DNA of 64,000 nt from Sphingomonas sp. BT-65 (GCF_026107375.2 NZ_JAPCIA010000002.1:372001-436000), one strand, 5' to 3'; numbered from the stretch's first letter, positions 8,694 through 17,191 are shown. The notes: generated by a model from the sequence alone, not told the origin. Numbers and translations are program-made.

Positions 8694-9055
8694 CGCTCGC
8701 GAGCCTCAAGATTCGAACCTTCGTCCCCGGCGGCAAGGATTTCGCCGCGTCGAAGACCTTTTACGCCGCGCTCGGCTTCGAGCAGCTGTTCGATGCCGGC
8801 GACGTCGTCGGTTACCGGCATGGCGCGGGCGAGTTCCTGCTCCAGGATTTCTGGAGCGAGGACTATGCCAACAACTTCATGATGCAGCTGATCGTCGCGG
8901 ATCTCGACGCCTGGTGGCGCCATCTCGAATCGCTCGACCTGCCCGCGCGCTTCGGCGTGCGACCGCCGCGCGCGCCCGAGATGATGCCCTGGGGGCTGCG
9001 CGAGATCCATCTGATCGGGCCGGGCGGCGAACTCTGGCATATCGTCCAGGCCTGA
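8690..9055 (+). CDS. VOC-superfamily (glyoxalase/bleomycin-resistance-like) protein
   Basis: 121 aa with a single-chain beta-alpha-beta-beta-beta pattern: [20 protein letters not shown] opens the first module, LQDFW ends a strand, and the second module has [22 protein letters not shown] 8690 overlaps the cdd stop by 4 bp. Its substrate is unknown: homologues include isomerases, dioxygenases and drug-binding proteins. Position between cdd and dcd hints at a shared transcript, not necessarily a nucleotide role. Confidence 0.82.
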   Translation: MTLASLKIRTFVPGGKDFAASKTFYAALGFEQLFDAGDVVGYRHGAGEFLLQDFWSEDYANNFMMQLIVADLDAWWRHLESLDLPARFGVRPPRAPEMMPWGLREIHLIGPGGELWHIVQA

Positions 9056-9069
9056 CTACAGGAGCCACA

Positions 9070-9624
9070 ATGAGCATTCTTTCCGACCGTTGGATTCGCG
9101 AACAGGCCACGCAGCACGGCATGATCGAGCCGTTCGTCGAGGCGCAGCGGCGCGAGGGGTGCATCAGCTATGGCCTCTCCTCCTACGGCTATGACGCGCG
9201 CGTCGCCGACGAGTTCAAGATCTTCACCAATGTCGACAGCGCGGTGGTCGATCCCAAGGACTTCGCGGCGAACAGCTTCGTCGACCGCCAGACCAATGTC
9301 TGCGTGATCCCGCCCAACAGCTTCGCGCTGGCGCGGACGGTCGAGTATTTCCGGGTGCCGCGCGACGTGCTGGTGATCTGCCTCGGCAAATCCACCTATG
9401 CGCGCTGCGGGATCATCGTCAACGTGACCCCGCTCGAGCCGGAATGGGAAGGGCATGTGACGCTCGAATTCTCGAACACCACCCCACTGCCCGCGAAGAT
9501 CTACGCGAACGAGGGCGCGTGCCAGTTCCTGTTTCTCAAGGGGAACGAGCCGTGCGAGACGAGCTATGCCGATCGCGCTGGCAAATATATGGGGCAACGC
9601 GGCGTCACCCTGCCCCGTCTGTGA
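9070..9624 (+). CDS. dcd: dCTP deaminase
   Basis: 184 aa, the standard length. Converts dCTP to dUTP as a source of dTMP. Family motifs are present: [20 protein letters not shown], the [19 protein letters not shown] block, and the catalytic-Glu strand of [20 protein letters not shown], followed by [12 protein letters not shown] 9070 has GGAG 6 nt upstream. With cdd 0.8 kb upstream, this run links two steps of pyrimidine deoxynucleotide metabolism. A 9-bp hairpin follows. Confidence 0.95.
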   Translation: MSILSDRWIREQATQHGMIEPFVEAQRREGCISYGLSSYGYDARVADEFKIFTNVDSAVVDPKDFAANSFVDRQTNVCVIPPNSFALARTVEYFRVPRDVLVICLGKSTYARCGIIVNVTPLEPEWEGHVTLEFSNTTPLPAKIYANEGACQFLFLKGNEPCETSYADRAGKYMGQRGVTLPRL

Positions 9625-9631
9625 TATCCGG

Positions 9632-9655
9632 ACGGGCGGACTGCGATCCGCCCGT
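9632..9655. terminator. Hairpin between dcd and the convergent TPR gene
   Basis: ACGGGCGGA / TCCGCCCGT form a perfect 9-bp stem with a 6-nt loop, followed by TCCCCT on the plus strand. It lies between two convergent stops (9624 and 9667) and could serve both; there is no strong T-run. Confidence 0.55.
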
Positions 9656-9666
9656 TCCCCTGACTC

Positions 9667-10029
9667 TCAGCGCGACGCCTGGCGCGCGCTGTCAAGGATG
9701 CGCAGCCCGCGGGCCGCGACGAGATGCGACGCCACGACCTGGCCGTCGGCGACGTCCATCGCGACCGGATCGAGCGCAAGCACGCGGTTGTAGATCGCGC
9801 GCGCCTCGGCATGGCGGCCGGTCTTGGTGTAAATCGCCGCGAGATTGAGCAGCACCTCGGGCTTGGCCGGGAAGACTCTTTGCTCGGCGAGCAGCTTGCG
9901 CTCCGCCAGTTCATAGTCGCCGGTCTGGATCTCGGTGGTGGCGTTGCGATCCTCGCGGACCTGCGCCTGCGCCGCCGGCATGAGCGCCAGCGGCGCTGCG
10001 AGGACAATTGAGGCGAGAACAACACGCAT
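9667..10029 (-). CDS. Exported TPR-repeat protein
   Basis: 120 aa with a signal peptide (MRVVLASIVLAAPLALMPAA, cleavage near AQA). Mature part: GDYELAERKLLAEQRVFP and PEVLLNLAAIYTKTGRHAEARAIYNRVLALDP form about one and a half tetratricopeptide repeats, so it is probably a periplasmic protein-protein adaptor. AGGAGA precedes ATG 10029. The upstream region contains the palindrome at 10059-10074. No partner can be named. Confidence 0.78.
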   Translation of the reverse strand: MRVVLASIVLAAPLALMPAAQAQVREDRNATTEIQTGDYELAERKLLAEQRVFPAKPEVLLNLAAIYTKTGRHAEARAIYNRVLALDPVAMDVADGQVVASHLVAARGLRILDSARQASR

Positions 10030-10058
10030 GACATCTTCTCCTGTTTGTTACAATTCAA

Positions 10059-10074
10059 TGACACAAAAGTGTCA
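10059..10074. promoter_or_regulatory. Perfect 16-bp palindrome, candidate operator
   Basis: TGACAC-AAAA-GTGTCA, 30 bp upstream of the TPR gene start (10029, minus strand). Perfect dyad symmetry with a 4-bp centre fits a dimeric regulator site, but the regulator is unknown. Confidence 0.4.
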
Positions 10075-10181
10075 CTGATATTTCAAACAGGCAAGTGTGT
10101 TTATTGCACTTTTATGACGCCCCTGACGAAGGGCTGTGCCGCAAGGCATGCACCCGTGTAACGTCTTGGTAGTGCACGCAA

Positions 10182-10208
10182 AAAGAAGGGGCGGCCGAAG
10201 CCGCCCCT
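10182..10208 (-). terminator. Rho-independent terminator of the tonB-exbBD operon
   Basis: Read on the minus strand: 9-bp stem AGGGGCGGC / GCCGCCCCT with a TTCG loop (the stable UUCG tetraloop in RNA), followed by TTCTTTT. It lies 28 bp past the stop of the last exbD gene. Confidence 0.8.
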
Positions 10209-10235
10209 GATCAATTTCGACCGGGAAACCCGCGA

Positions 10236-10664
10236 TCAGAAGTCGTTGCGATACTGCTCGTTGCCGACGAAGCCGAGCTTCGTGACGTTCGACCGCTTGA
10301 TCTGGGCCAGCACCTCATCGACCACCTCGTACCGCGCCTGCGGATCGGGCTGGAAATGCAGCTCGGGCTCCGGCTGGATCTGGAGGCTCTGGTCGAGATA
10401 CTGGCGCAGCGTGACCAGATCGATCTGGCTGCCGTTCCAGAACAGATTGCCCTGCGGATCGATGGTGATCTTGTTCTTCTGGGGCTCCACCGGCGGCGGC
10501 GTGTTCTGCCCGGTATTCTGGGGCAGGTCGACCTTCACCGCATGGGTCTGCGCAGGGATGGTGACGATCAGCATGATGAGGAGCACGAGCATGACGTCGA
10601 TCAGCGGCGTCGTGTTCATCTCCATCATCGGCTGGCCGTCGTCTTTGCCGGCGCTCATTGCCAT
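10236..10664 (-). CDS. exbD: ExbD/TolR-family biopolymer transport protein (distal copy)
   Basis: 142 aa. One N-terminal transmembrane helix (PLIDVMLVLLIMLIVTIP) carrying the conserved Asp that conducts protons, then a periplasmic domain (GNLFWNGSQIDLVTLRQYL). The MAMSAGKDDGQPMMEMNTTP N-terminus is typical. AGGAG precedes ATG 10664. Last gene of the tonB-exbB-exbD-exbD operon and 24 bp from the previous exbD; the two copies are clearly diverged, so they may form a heteromeric stator or serve different clients. Confidence 0.92.
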   Translation of the reverse strand: MAMSAGKDDGQPMMEMNTTPLIDVMLVLLIMLIVTIPAQTHAVKVDLPQNTGQNTPPPVEPQKNKITIDPQGNLFWNGSQIDLVTLRQYLDQSLQIQPEPELHFQPDPQARYEVVDEVLAQIKRSNVTKLGFVGNEQYRNDF

Positions 10665-10688
10665 GGATTTATCTCCTGAACTCTAGTC

Positions 10689-11168
10689 TTACTGCGCCGG
10701 CACGCCCGGCGTCGGCTGCGAAACGAAGCCCACCTTGACGAACCCGGCATTCTGCATCGTGTAGATCACGCCACCGATGCAGCGGTAGGGCGTGTTCACG
10801 TCGCCGCGGATATGCACTTCGGGGATATCCTCAGGCGTGATGTTGTCGCCGAGCCGGTCGACCACCGCCTTGAGCTTGTCGCTGCCTTTCTTGAGCAGGT
10901 CGCCGCTGTTGATCGGCGCCATGCCCCAGAAGACTTCGCAATTGCCGCTGGTGGGGCTGCCGCGCACCGCGAGCAGCACGTTCTCCGGCTTGGTCTCGTT
11001 CGGCTCATAGAGCACCTTGGGCAGGGTCAGCTCGACCGACTGGATCGCCACCGGGATCGCGATCAGGAAGATGATAAGGAGCACCAGCATGACGTCCACG
11101 AGGGGCGTCGTGTTGATGTCCGACATCGGTTTTTCTTCGGCGGAGTCTCCGCCTACACTCATCGCCAT
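10689..11168 (-). CDS. exbD: ExbD/TolR-family biopolymer transport protein (proximal copy)
   Basis: 159 aa. N-terminus MSDINTTPLVDVMLVLLIIF has the proton-conducting Asp in the single membrane helix. The periplasmic domain has KLKAVVDRLGDNITPEDIPE and VHIRGDVNTPYRCIGGVIYT, with two cysteines (NCEVFWG, YRCIGG) that the second copy lacks. Lies between exbB and the second exbD. With ExbB it uses the proton-motive force to drive TonB. Confidence 0.92.
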   Translation of the reverse strand: MAMSVGGDSAEEKPMSDINTTPLVDVMLVLLIIFLIAIPVAIQSVELTLPKVLYEPNETKPENVLLAVRGSPTSGNCEVFWGMAPINSGDLLKKGSDKLKAVVDRLGDNITPEDIPEVHIRGDVNTPYRCIGGVIYTMQNAGFVKVGFVSQPTPGVPAQ

Positions 11169-11254
11169 TGGCGCAATCCTATCTTTCGCATCCTGTCCCC
11201 GGACCTGGGTCCGGAAGGCGGCCGCGCGGTATCACCGCGCGGCCGTCAGTCGAG

Positions 11255-12037
11255 TCAGGCCTTGGCAGTGGTGGTCGCGACCGGCGGAGCCTTCGGCGCC
11301 GCGGCCGAGGCCTTGCCCTTGATCGTCGGGCGGACACGGCCGTCCGAAGCCAGGTAGCCGAGCACGTCGTTCGCGAAGCCGCTCATCTGCTCCTGGATCG
11401 CCTTGTTGCGGCGCTGCAGCCAGTTGTAGGCGAGCACGGCCGGAACCGCGACGACGAGACCGAGCGCGGTCATGATCAGCGCCTCGCCGACCGGGCCGGC
11501 AACGGTGCCGATCGAGGCGTCACCCGCCGCGCCGATCTTGATCAGCGCGCGGAAGATGCCGACGACGGTGCCGAACAGGCCGATGAACGGCGCGGTCGAA
11601 CCCACGGTGGCGAGGAACGCCAGGCCGCCGTTGAGCTGCGAGTTGATCGAATCCTCCGAACGCTTGAGCGAGCCGTGCAGCCAGTCATGCGCTTCGATCG
11701 GATCGGTCAGCTCCTTATACTGGTCCTGCGCCTGCAGCGCGTCGTCGACCAGCTGGCGATAGGCCGAATCCTTCTCGAGCTTCGCCGCGCCCTCGCGCAG
11801 GCTGGCGTTGTTCCAGAAGGTCGCGCGGACGCGCTTGTACTGGTTGAGGATCTTCTGCTGCTCGAACACCTTGGTGAACAGGATGTAGAGCGAGAAGAAC
11901 AGCATGACCGTCAGGATGGTGGCAGTGCCCCAGGCGATCACGCCGCCTTCGTTCATCGCGTGCAGGATGTCGAAGTTGGTGGGCGGCGGGGCGGCAGGGG
12001 CGGCGGCGGCTCCAGCGGTGAGAATGGTCGTCAGCAT
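11255..12037 (-). CDS. exbB: ExbB/TolQ/MotA-family proton channel protein
   Basis: 260 aa inner-membrane stator subunit. A short N-terminal extension (TNFDILHAMNEGGVIAW), a first helix (ATILTVMLFFSLYILFTKVF), a long cytoplasmic loop, and the two conserved C-terminal helices around FLATVGSTAPFIGLFGTVVG and LIMTALGLVVAVPAVLAYNW. The Gly/Thr/Pro-rich motifs are diagnostic of ExbB/TolQ. Between tonB and exbD; forms the TonB motor. The Ala-rich C-terminal tail is variable. Confidence 0.94.
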   Translation of the reverse strand: MLTTILTAGAAAAPAAPPPTNFDILHAMNEGGVIAWGTATILTVMLFFSLYILFTKVFEQQKILNQYKRVRATFWNNASLREGAAKLEKDSAYRQLVDDALQAQDQYKELTDPIEAHDWLHGSLKRSEDSINSQLNGGLAFLATVGSTAPFIGLFGTVVGIFRALIKIGAAGDASIGTVAGPVGEALIMTALGLVVAVPAVLAYNWLQRRNKAIQEQMSGFANDVLGYLASDGRVRPTIKGKASAAAPKAPPVATTTAKA

Positions 12038-12099
12038 GTCAGTTCTTTCCCTTGCAAGAATGTTGGTCAGCGGCGCGGCCGACCGGATTCAGGTTCAGC

Positions 12100-12777
12100 T
12101 TACTCTTGGATCTGCCACCGGAAGCGGAGCGACTTGCGCCCGCCATGGACGGGGTTACCCGCGGCGTCGAGCGCCGGTGAATAGCGCCCGCGGCGCTCCA
12201 CCAGGCGGCACGTGGCCTGATCGAGTGCGGACGATCCCGACGACGACGTGACCGAGCAGCCTTCGATTCGGCCCTGTGCGTTCACGGCGAACGAGATGCC
12301 GACCGACCCCTGCTCGCCGGCGCGCAGCGCGGACGGCGGATAGTCGTCGTTGGTGACCCACGACCCGGGATTGCCGCGCGCGGCGGCGGCCTTGCTGATC
12401 GCAGGCGGCGGCGGCGGGGGCGGGGGCGCGGGCGGTGCCGGCGGCGCGGGCGGCGTCGGCGGCTGGCTCGGCGGGATGACGTTGCTCAGGTTGATGTTGG
12501 GCGCGGGCGCCGGGACCTGAACGATCGGCTTCTGCACGACGACCGTGGTCGGCGGCGGGGGAACCGGGCTGTCGGGGGGAGGAGGCGGCGGAGGCACTTC
12601 CTCGGGCGGGGGCGGCGGTTCTTCGATGTCGAAGGTCGACATCTCTTCCGCCTTCTTCTTGATATATTGGTAAGCGAGGCCGGTTACGAACACGTAACCC
12701 AATGCCGCCAGGATAATCGCCACGATCACGCTCGCGACGATACGGCTGCCTCCTACATCACGATCTGCGTAGGCCAT
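12100..12777 (-). CDS. tonB: Energy transducer TonB
   Basis: 225 aa. N-terminal membrane anchor (VASVIVAIILAALGYVFVTG), a long Pro-rich periplasm-spanning region (residues about 50-135, runs such as EEPPPPPEEVPPPPPPP), and a C-terminal TonB domain (YPPSALRAGEQGSVGISFAV, IEGCSVTSSSGSSALDQATC with a Cys pair, RYSPALDAAGNPV). It transmits stator energy to outer-membrane receptors such as the one at 30538-33381. First gene of the operon; divergent from the secreted protein at 13002. Confidence 0.94.
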   Translation of the reverse strand: MAYADRDVGGSRIVASVIVAIILAALGYVFVTGLAYQYIKKKAEEMSTFDIEEPPPPPEEVPPPPPPPDSPVPPPPTTVVVQKPIVQVPAPAPNINLSNVIPPSQPPTPPAPPAPPAPPPPPPPPAISKAAAARGNPGSWVTNDDYPPSALRAGEQGSVGISFAVNAQGRIEGCSVTSSSGSSALDQATCRLVERRGRYSPALDAAGNPVHGGRKSLRFRWQIQE

Positions 12778-12899
12778 TCAGCAACATAACTCCTTCATTC
12801 GGCCGCGCCGTTGCCCGGCACCTTGGCATCTTTCCGGCGTGGCTCGACCGTGCGGTCGTGATACGACCACCGGCAGAGGCGCGAGTCCTATCGCGGCGA

Positions 12900-12943
12900 T
12901 TTGCGTGACGCAAACGCTTTGTCGGACGCAATAAACGTATAAT
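12900..12943 (+). promoter_or_regulatory. Palindrome plus TATAAT box upstream of the 13002 gene
   Basis: TTTGCG-TGA-CGCAAA (12900-12914) is a perfect inverted repeat, followed by TATAAT at 12938-12943, about 60 bp before ATG 13002. No good -35 hexamer is visible at standard spacing, so an activator or the palindrome-binding protein may matter. The site lies in the divergent tonB/13002 intergenic region and could affect either gene. Confidence 0.35.
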
Positions 12944-13001
12944 CCGTAGGTGGCAGAAATATTTCTGTATGGCTGGCGCCCGTTCGCCTAGACTCCACGC
13001 C

Positions 13002-13841
13002 ATGCTCCGGACCTGCCTGTTTTCGCTTTCCGCCGCAATTGCCGCAACTTCGCCGCAATTGTTAACGCCCGCTACAGCCCAGGCCGTGGCGCAGTCCGCA
13101 GCCCCCCTGCCCGGCTATGCCGAGGTCGCGGATCTGGTGCTGGGCTCGCCCGTCCTGCTCGATGCGCAGGTCCGCAGCGCGGTGCGAATCAAGGGTGCGG
13201 AGGCCGCGAACGTCGCCCAGGGCCGAATCCGATTCTATGTCGAGGCCGATGTTCTCGCCCTGATTCGCGCGCCCGGGGCGATGCCGACCCGTGTCGGTTA
13301 CGTCGTCGACGTACCGGTCGATGCGCGCGGCCGCCCGCCCAAGCTCAACAAGCGGCGCGTGCTGCTGTTCGCGCGTCCCGTTTCGGGCCAGGCCGCGATG
13401 ATCCAGCTCACCACGCTCGATTCCCAGCGCGACTGGTCCGCCGATCTCGACGCGCTCGTCCGTCGCGTGGGGCGTGAGGTCGTGGTGCCCGGCGCACCAC
13501 CCGCGGTCACCGGGCTCGGCAACGCCTTCCACGTCCCGGGCACGCTCCCGGACGAGGGCGAGACCCAGATATTCGTCCAGACCGCGACCGGCGCGCCGAT
13601 CTCACTGTCGATCCTGCGCCGGCCGGGCGAGCAGCGCCGCTGGGCGGTCGCGCTCGGCGAGATCGTCGACGATGCCGCCGCCGCGCCGCAACGCGACACG
13701 CTGTTGTGGTACCGCCTCGCCTGTGGGCTGCCGCGCGCGTTGCCCCCGGGGAGCACGGCGAACGAGGATCCCGCCAATGCCGCGATCGCCCGCGAGGACT
13801 ATCAGTTCGTGCTGGAGCAGCTCGGTCCCTGCCGCGGGTGA
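13002..13841 (+). CDS. Exported protein of unknown function
   Basis: 279 aa from ATG 13002, which gives a clean signal peptide (MLRTCLFSLSAAIAATS); an ATG at 12969 would add 11 charged residues. The mature sequence has a beta-rich look: YAEVADLVLGSPVLLDAQVR, RIRFYVEADVLALIRAPGAM, RVLLFARPVSGQAAMIQLTT, and ends with a Cys pair (LACGLPR and LGPCRG). I do not recognise the family. The tightly spaced lipoprotein gene 35 bp downstream is probably co-transcribed. Confidence 0.72.
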   Translation: MLRTCLFSLSAAIAATSPQLLTPATAQAVAQSAAPLPGYAEVADLVLGSPVLLDAQVRSAVRIKGAEAANVAQGRIRFYVEADVLALIRAPGAMPTRVGYVVDVPVDARGRPPKLNKRRVLLFARPVSGQAAMIQLTTLDSQRDWSADLDALVRRVGREVVVPGAPPAVTGLGNAFHVPGTLPDEGETQIFVQTATGAPISLSILRRPGEQRRWAVALGEIVDDAAAAPQRDTLLWYRLACGLPRALPPGSTANEDPANAAIAREDYQFVLEQLGPCRG

Positions 13842-13876
13842 AGTGCGCCGGTTCGGGCATAGAAGGAGACGGTCAG

Positions 13877-14275
13877 ATGCGCTTGCTGCCACTCGTACCG
13901 CTGCTCGCCGGCCTTGCCGCGTGCGCGACCGTGCCTGAGCCCGGCGCCGCGACGCTGACCGGCACGGTCACCTATCGCGAGCGGATCGCGCTGCCGCCCG
14001 ATTCGCGCGTGATCGTGACGATCAGCGACGTCAGCCTCGCCGACGCGCCCTCGGTCACGATCGCGCAGAATCAGATCGTCACGGCGGGCCAGCAGGTGCC
14101 GATCTCCTTCGCGCTGAGCTACGATCGCGCGCGGATCGAGCCGGGGCGCAGCTATGCCGTTTCGGCACGCATCCTCGACGGGCGGGGCCGGCTCGCCTGG
14201 ATCACCGACACGCGCAACGCGCTGCCGCCGCCGGGACAGAGCATCGAGTTGTGGCTGGTGCAGGCCCGCCGCTAG
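13877..14275 (+). CDS. YbaY-type lipoprotein
   Basis: 132 aa. Lipobox with Cys16 (LLAGLAAC), AAGGAG 9 nt before the ATG. The mature domain matches YbaY-like lipoproteins: LTGTVTYRERIALPPDSRVI, ISDVSLADAP, then PISFALSYDRARIEPGRSYA and LAWITDTRNALP. These are beta-sandwich envelope lipoproteins of unknown biochemical role. It follows the exported protein at 13002-13841 with short spacing. Confidence 0.82.
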   Translation: MRLLPLVPLLAGLAACATVPEPGAATLTGTVTYRERIALPPDSRVIVTISDVSLADAPSVTIAQNQIVTAGQQVPISFALSYDRARIEPGRSYAVSARILDGRGRLAWITDTRNALPPPGQSIELWLVQARR

Positions 14276-14293
14276 GGCAAACTCGCCCGGTCC

Positions 14294-14701
14294 TCAGCGC
14301 CGGTGGCGGACCAAGGTGATGCCGATCTTCTCGTCCGCCTCGGCGATGGCGAGCTTGACGATCTCGACCTGCACGCGCCGCACCCGCGCGTCGGCGAGAA
14401 ACAGCGTGTCGGCGATGTGATCGGCCACCCCCTCGATCAGCGTGAAGTGGACGCCGGGCGGCAGCGCGGTCGATGCGGCATGCTTGAGGTCGAGATAACT
14501 TTTCGAGGCGCTCAGCGGCGTATCGGGCGCGAAATGCTCGGGCGGCATCAGATCGACGGTGATCGAGATGCGCAGCGGCTGCGGCAGGTGCGTCTCCTCG
14601 GAATAGACGCCAGTGAGGACCTGGACCTCGAAATCGCGAACCTGGAGCTGGAGAAGATCGTGCAACGAAGCATGCCCTGAACAGATGGTCCGCGGCGCCA
14701 T
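14294..14701 (-). CDS. folB: Dihydroneopterin aldolase (FolB family)
   Basis: 135 aa from ATG 14701. Folate-pathway enzyme cleaving dihydroneopterin to 6-hydroxymethyl-dihydropterin. LQLQVRDFEVQVLTGVYSEE is the typical start; SKSYLDLKHAAST and FTLIEGVADHIADTLF contain the active-site Tyr and Glu positions, with a C-terminal IVKLAIAEADEKIGI. No obvious ribosome-binding site precedes the ATG. It lies 34 bp downstream of a GST gene on the same strand. Confidence 0.82.
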   Translation of the reverse strand: MAPRTICSGHASLHDLLQLQVRDFEVQVLTGVYSEETHLPQPLRISITVDLMPPEHFAPDTPLSASKSYLDLKHAASTALPPGVHFTLIEGVADHIADTLFLADARVRRVQVEIVKLAIAEADEKIGITLVRHRR

Positions 14702-14735
14702 AGCAGAACATGCGGCGGCGGAAAGGCTCTTGGCC

Positions 14736-15368
14736 TCAGGCGCTCGCGCTGGGCCGCGCAGACGCCGCTTCATGCCAGCGGCGCAGATGCGTCAGTTCCC
14801 CGGGCACGACGAGCTTGGCGGCGCGCGCGAAATCGATCGTCACCAGCGCGGTGATGTCGGCGAAGCTATAGGCGCCGCCCGCGATCCACTCGCGGTCCGC
14901 GAGGCGCGCGTCGAGCGCCTCGGTGAATGCCTCCCACATCAGCGTGCCACGCGCCGCCAGTTCCGGGATCTGCACGGCGGCGAGCCCCGCACCGGGGATC
15001 GCCCGGTCCTTGAAGGCGGGGACGGTGTTGCGCAGCACATAGACCGCGGCGGCATAGCCGTCGCCCTCGATCCGCCGGGTCCAGCTCTCGATCCGCCCGA
15101 TCTCGAGCGGGGCGGTGCCGAACAGCGGCGGCTCCGGATTCAGTGCCTCGAAATAACGGCAGATCGCCGCCGATTCGCACAGCACCTCGCCGTCGTCGAG
15201 CTCGAGCGCGGGGACCGCGCCGCGCGGATTGATGCGCAGATAGGCGTCGCCGAGATGCTCGCCGGTGCGCAGGTCGATCGCCTCGCATGGCACCTCCAGC
15301 CCCTTCTCCGCGAGGAAGATGCGCACACGGCGCGGGCTCGGCGCCCAGGGCGCATCATAGAGCTTCAT
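14736..15368 (-). CDS. Glutathione S-transferase family protein
   Basis: 210 aa. N-terminal thioredoxin-like domain (KLYDAPWAPSPRRVRIFLAE, INPRGAVPALELDDGEVLCE, SAAICRYFEAL: the Pro of AVPAL and the glutathione-contacting ES are conserved) and an all-helical C-terminal domain ending YSFADITALVTIDFARA. Cytosolic. Detoxification or isomerase role cannot be assigned from sequence. Upstream of folB on the same strand and divergent from the GNAT gene. Confidence 0.9.
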   Translation of the reverse strand: MKLYDAPWAPSPRRVRIFLAEKGLEVPCEAIDLRTGEHLGDAYLRINPRGAVPALELDDGEVLCESAAICRYFEALNPEPPLFGTAPLEIGRIESWTRRIEGDGYAAAVYVLRNTVPAFKDRAIPGAGLAAVQIPELAARGTLMWEAFTEALDARLADREWIAGGAYSFADITALVTIDFARAAKLVVPGELTHLRRWHEAASARPSASA

Positions 15369-15449
15369 CGCGGGCCTCCTTTCGGAATCGCTTTGAGTCC
15401 TTGGGCTATCGCGGCTAAAGGCGCGCGCCCCCGGCGTCCACCCCCGGGC

Positions 15450-16001
15450 GTGCTGGAGATTTACCGCGTGTTCGATCTGGTGCCGCTCGCCGATGCGCCC
15501 GCCGAGGCGGTCGAGACGCTGCTCGATGCAGCGTTCGGCGCGGATCGTCACGGCCGCACCGCCTATCGCGTGCGCGAAGGCATGGCGCCGATCCCCGAGC
15601 TGAGCTTCGCCGCGCTCGAGCAGAGCGCACTGGTGGGCAGCATCCAGTGCTGGCCGGTCGCGCTCGCCTGCGACGGCGGCGGCGCGGTGCCGATGGTGAT
15701 GGTCGGCCCGGTCGCCGTCTCGCCCGAGCGGCAGAATGTCGGGATCGGCCGCGCGCTGATGTGGAAGGCGATCCGCGTGGCGGAGGGCGGCGGCGTCCCC
15801 GGCGGCGATGCGCTGATGCTGGTCGGCGATCCCGAATATTACGCCCAGTTCGGCTTCGATGCGACCGCGACCGGGCAATGGCGCCTCCCCGGCCCGTTCG
15901 AGGCGCGACGTCTGCTGGCGCGGGGCAGCGCGGTGCCGGATCGCGCCGGGATGGTCGGTCCGCGGGTGCAGGCCTTTACCGGGGCAATCAAAAGCGCCTA
16001 A
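15450..16001 (+). CDS. GNAT-family N-acetyltransferase
   Basis: 183 aa, GTG start at 15450 (a second GTG at 15468 is possible). Acetyl-CoA-binding loop VGPVAVSPERQNVGIGRALM, the characteristic V-x-P-x-x-x-x-x-G-I-G motif, then DALMLVGDPEYYAQFGF, which is typical of the YhbS-like subgroup. Substrate unknown. First gene of a tight plus-strand run with DUF1285, the NUDIX hydrolase and the CCA-adding enzyme. Confidence 0.85.
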   Translation: MLEIYRVFDLVPLADAPAEAVETLLDAAFGADRHGRTAYRVREGMAPIPELSFAALEQSALVGSIQCWPVALACDGGGAVPMVMVGPVAVSPERQNVGIGRALMWKAIRVAEGGGVPGGDALMLVGDPEYYAQFGFDATATGQWRLPGPFEARRLLARGSAVPDRAGMVGPRVQAFTGAIKSA

Positions 16002-16013
16002 CGGCATTGGACG

Positions 16014-16577
16014 ATGCCGATGCCTGCCCAACCCGATCTCGCCAGCCTGTCGCTCGCCGAGATCGCGCGGCTGGCCGAGGCGCAGAAGCTGCCCCCCGTC
16101 GCGAGCTGGAACCCGGAGCATTGCGGGCACAGCGACATGCGCATCGCGCGCGACGGCACCTGGTATCACCAGGGGTCGCCGATCGGCCGCCCGGCGATGG
16201 TGCGGCTCTTCTCGACCATCCTGCGCCGCGAGCCCGATGGCGGCCATGTCCTGGTCACCCCGGTGGAGAAGCTCGACATCGATGTCGAGGATGCGCCCTT
16301 CGTCGCGGTCGAGATGAAGGTCGAGGGCGACGGCGCGGACGCGGAGATCGCCTTCCGGCTCAACACCGGCGATCTCATCCCCGCGGGCCCAGACCACCCG
16401 ATCCGCTTCGAGGAACGCGGCGACGGCCCGCATCCCTATCTGCACGTGCGTGGCGAGCTTGAGGCGCTGATCGCCCGGCCGGTCTATTACGAGATCGCCG
16501 CGCTCGCACTCGACAACGGCTCCAGCCCGCCCGGCATCTGGAGCCACGGCGCCTTCTTCCCGGTCGAGCCGGCATGA
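16014..16577 (+). CDS. DUF1285 family protein
   Basis: 187 aa. The family signature is clear: CGHSDMRIARDGTWYHQGSP, IGRPAMVRLFSTILRRE, LVTPVEKLDIDVEDAPFVAV and PYLHVRGELEALIARPVYYE. These are cytoplasmic beta-barrel-like proteins of unknown function, common in proteobacteria. Start at 16014, with an alternative Met two codons later. The stop overlaps the NUDIX gene (ATGA), indicating coupling. Confidence 0.88.
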   Translation: MPMPAQPDLASLSLAEIARLAEAQKLPPVASWNPEHCGHSDMRIARDGTWYHQGSPIGRPAMVRLFSTILRREPDGGHVLVTPVEKLDIDVEDAPFVAVEMKVEGDGADAEIAFRLNTGDLIPAGPDHPIRFEERGDGPHPYLHVRGELEALIARPVYYEIAALALDNGSSPPGIWSHGAFFPVEPA

Positions 16578-17191
16578 CGCTCCCCGCCACTTCACTTGCC
16601 GACCGCCTCCGAACCGCGCTCGCCGCCGAGCATGACGAGACGCCGGTGCTGCTCGCCGGCGATCTGCGCGACGACCCCGCCCAAGCCGATGGCGTGCCCA
16701 CCCCCGCCGCGGTGCTCGTCGCCGTCACCGATCGGCCCGCGCCCGGCGTGATCCTCACCCAGCGCACCGATTCGCTGCGCCGCCACGCCGGCCAGATCGC
16801 CTTCCCCGGCGGCCGCATCGACGCCGCCGACGCCGACGCCACCGCCGCCGCGTTGCGCGAGGCGCGTGAGGAGATCGGGCTTGCGCCGGAATCGGTCGAG
16901 CTGGTCGGCCTCGCCGATCGTTACCGCACCGTCACCGGGTTCGAGGTGCAGCCCGTCGTCGGCGTGATCGCCCCCGATCTGCGCTTCGTTCCCCAGCCCG
17001 AGGAGGTTGCCGCGGTGTTCGAGGTGCCGCTCGATTTCGTGCTCGACCCCGCCAACCATGTCGAGACCAGCGTCGAATGGCTGGGCCGCGACCGGCATTA
17101 TTATGAGATCGCGTGGCGCAGCCATCGCATCTGGGGCGCGACCGCGGCGATGCTCGTCAACCTGTCGCGGCGCCTGAGATGGACCAGCTGA
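16574..17191 (+). CDS. NUDIX hydrolase, CoA pyrophosphatase (NudL/YeaB-like)
   Basis: 205 aa. The Nudix box runs from FPGGRIDAADADATAAALRE into AREEIGL, with the longer loop seen in the CoA pyrophosphatase subfamily, and the family's upstream LTQRTDSLRRHAGQIAFPGG motif is present. Expected to hydrolyse CoA to 4'-phosphopantetheine and 3',5'-ADP. The ATG overlaps the DUF1285 stop by 4 bp, and its own stop overlaps the CCA-transferase start at 17191. Confidence 0.9.
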   Translation: MTLPATSLADRLRTALAAEHDETPVLLAGDLRDDPAQADGVPTPAAVLVAVTDRPAPGVILTQRTDSLRRHAGQIAFPGGRIDAADADATAAALREAREEIGLAPESVELVGLADRYRTVTGFEVQPVVGVIAPDLRFVPQPEEVAAVFEVPLDFVLDPANHVETSVEWLGRDRHYYEIAWRSHRIWGATAAMLVNLSRRLRWTS

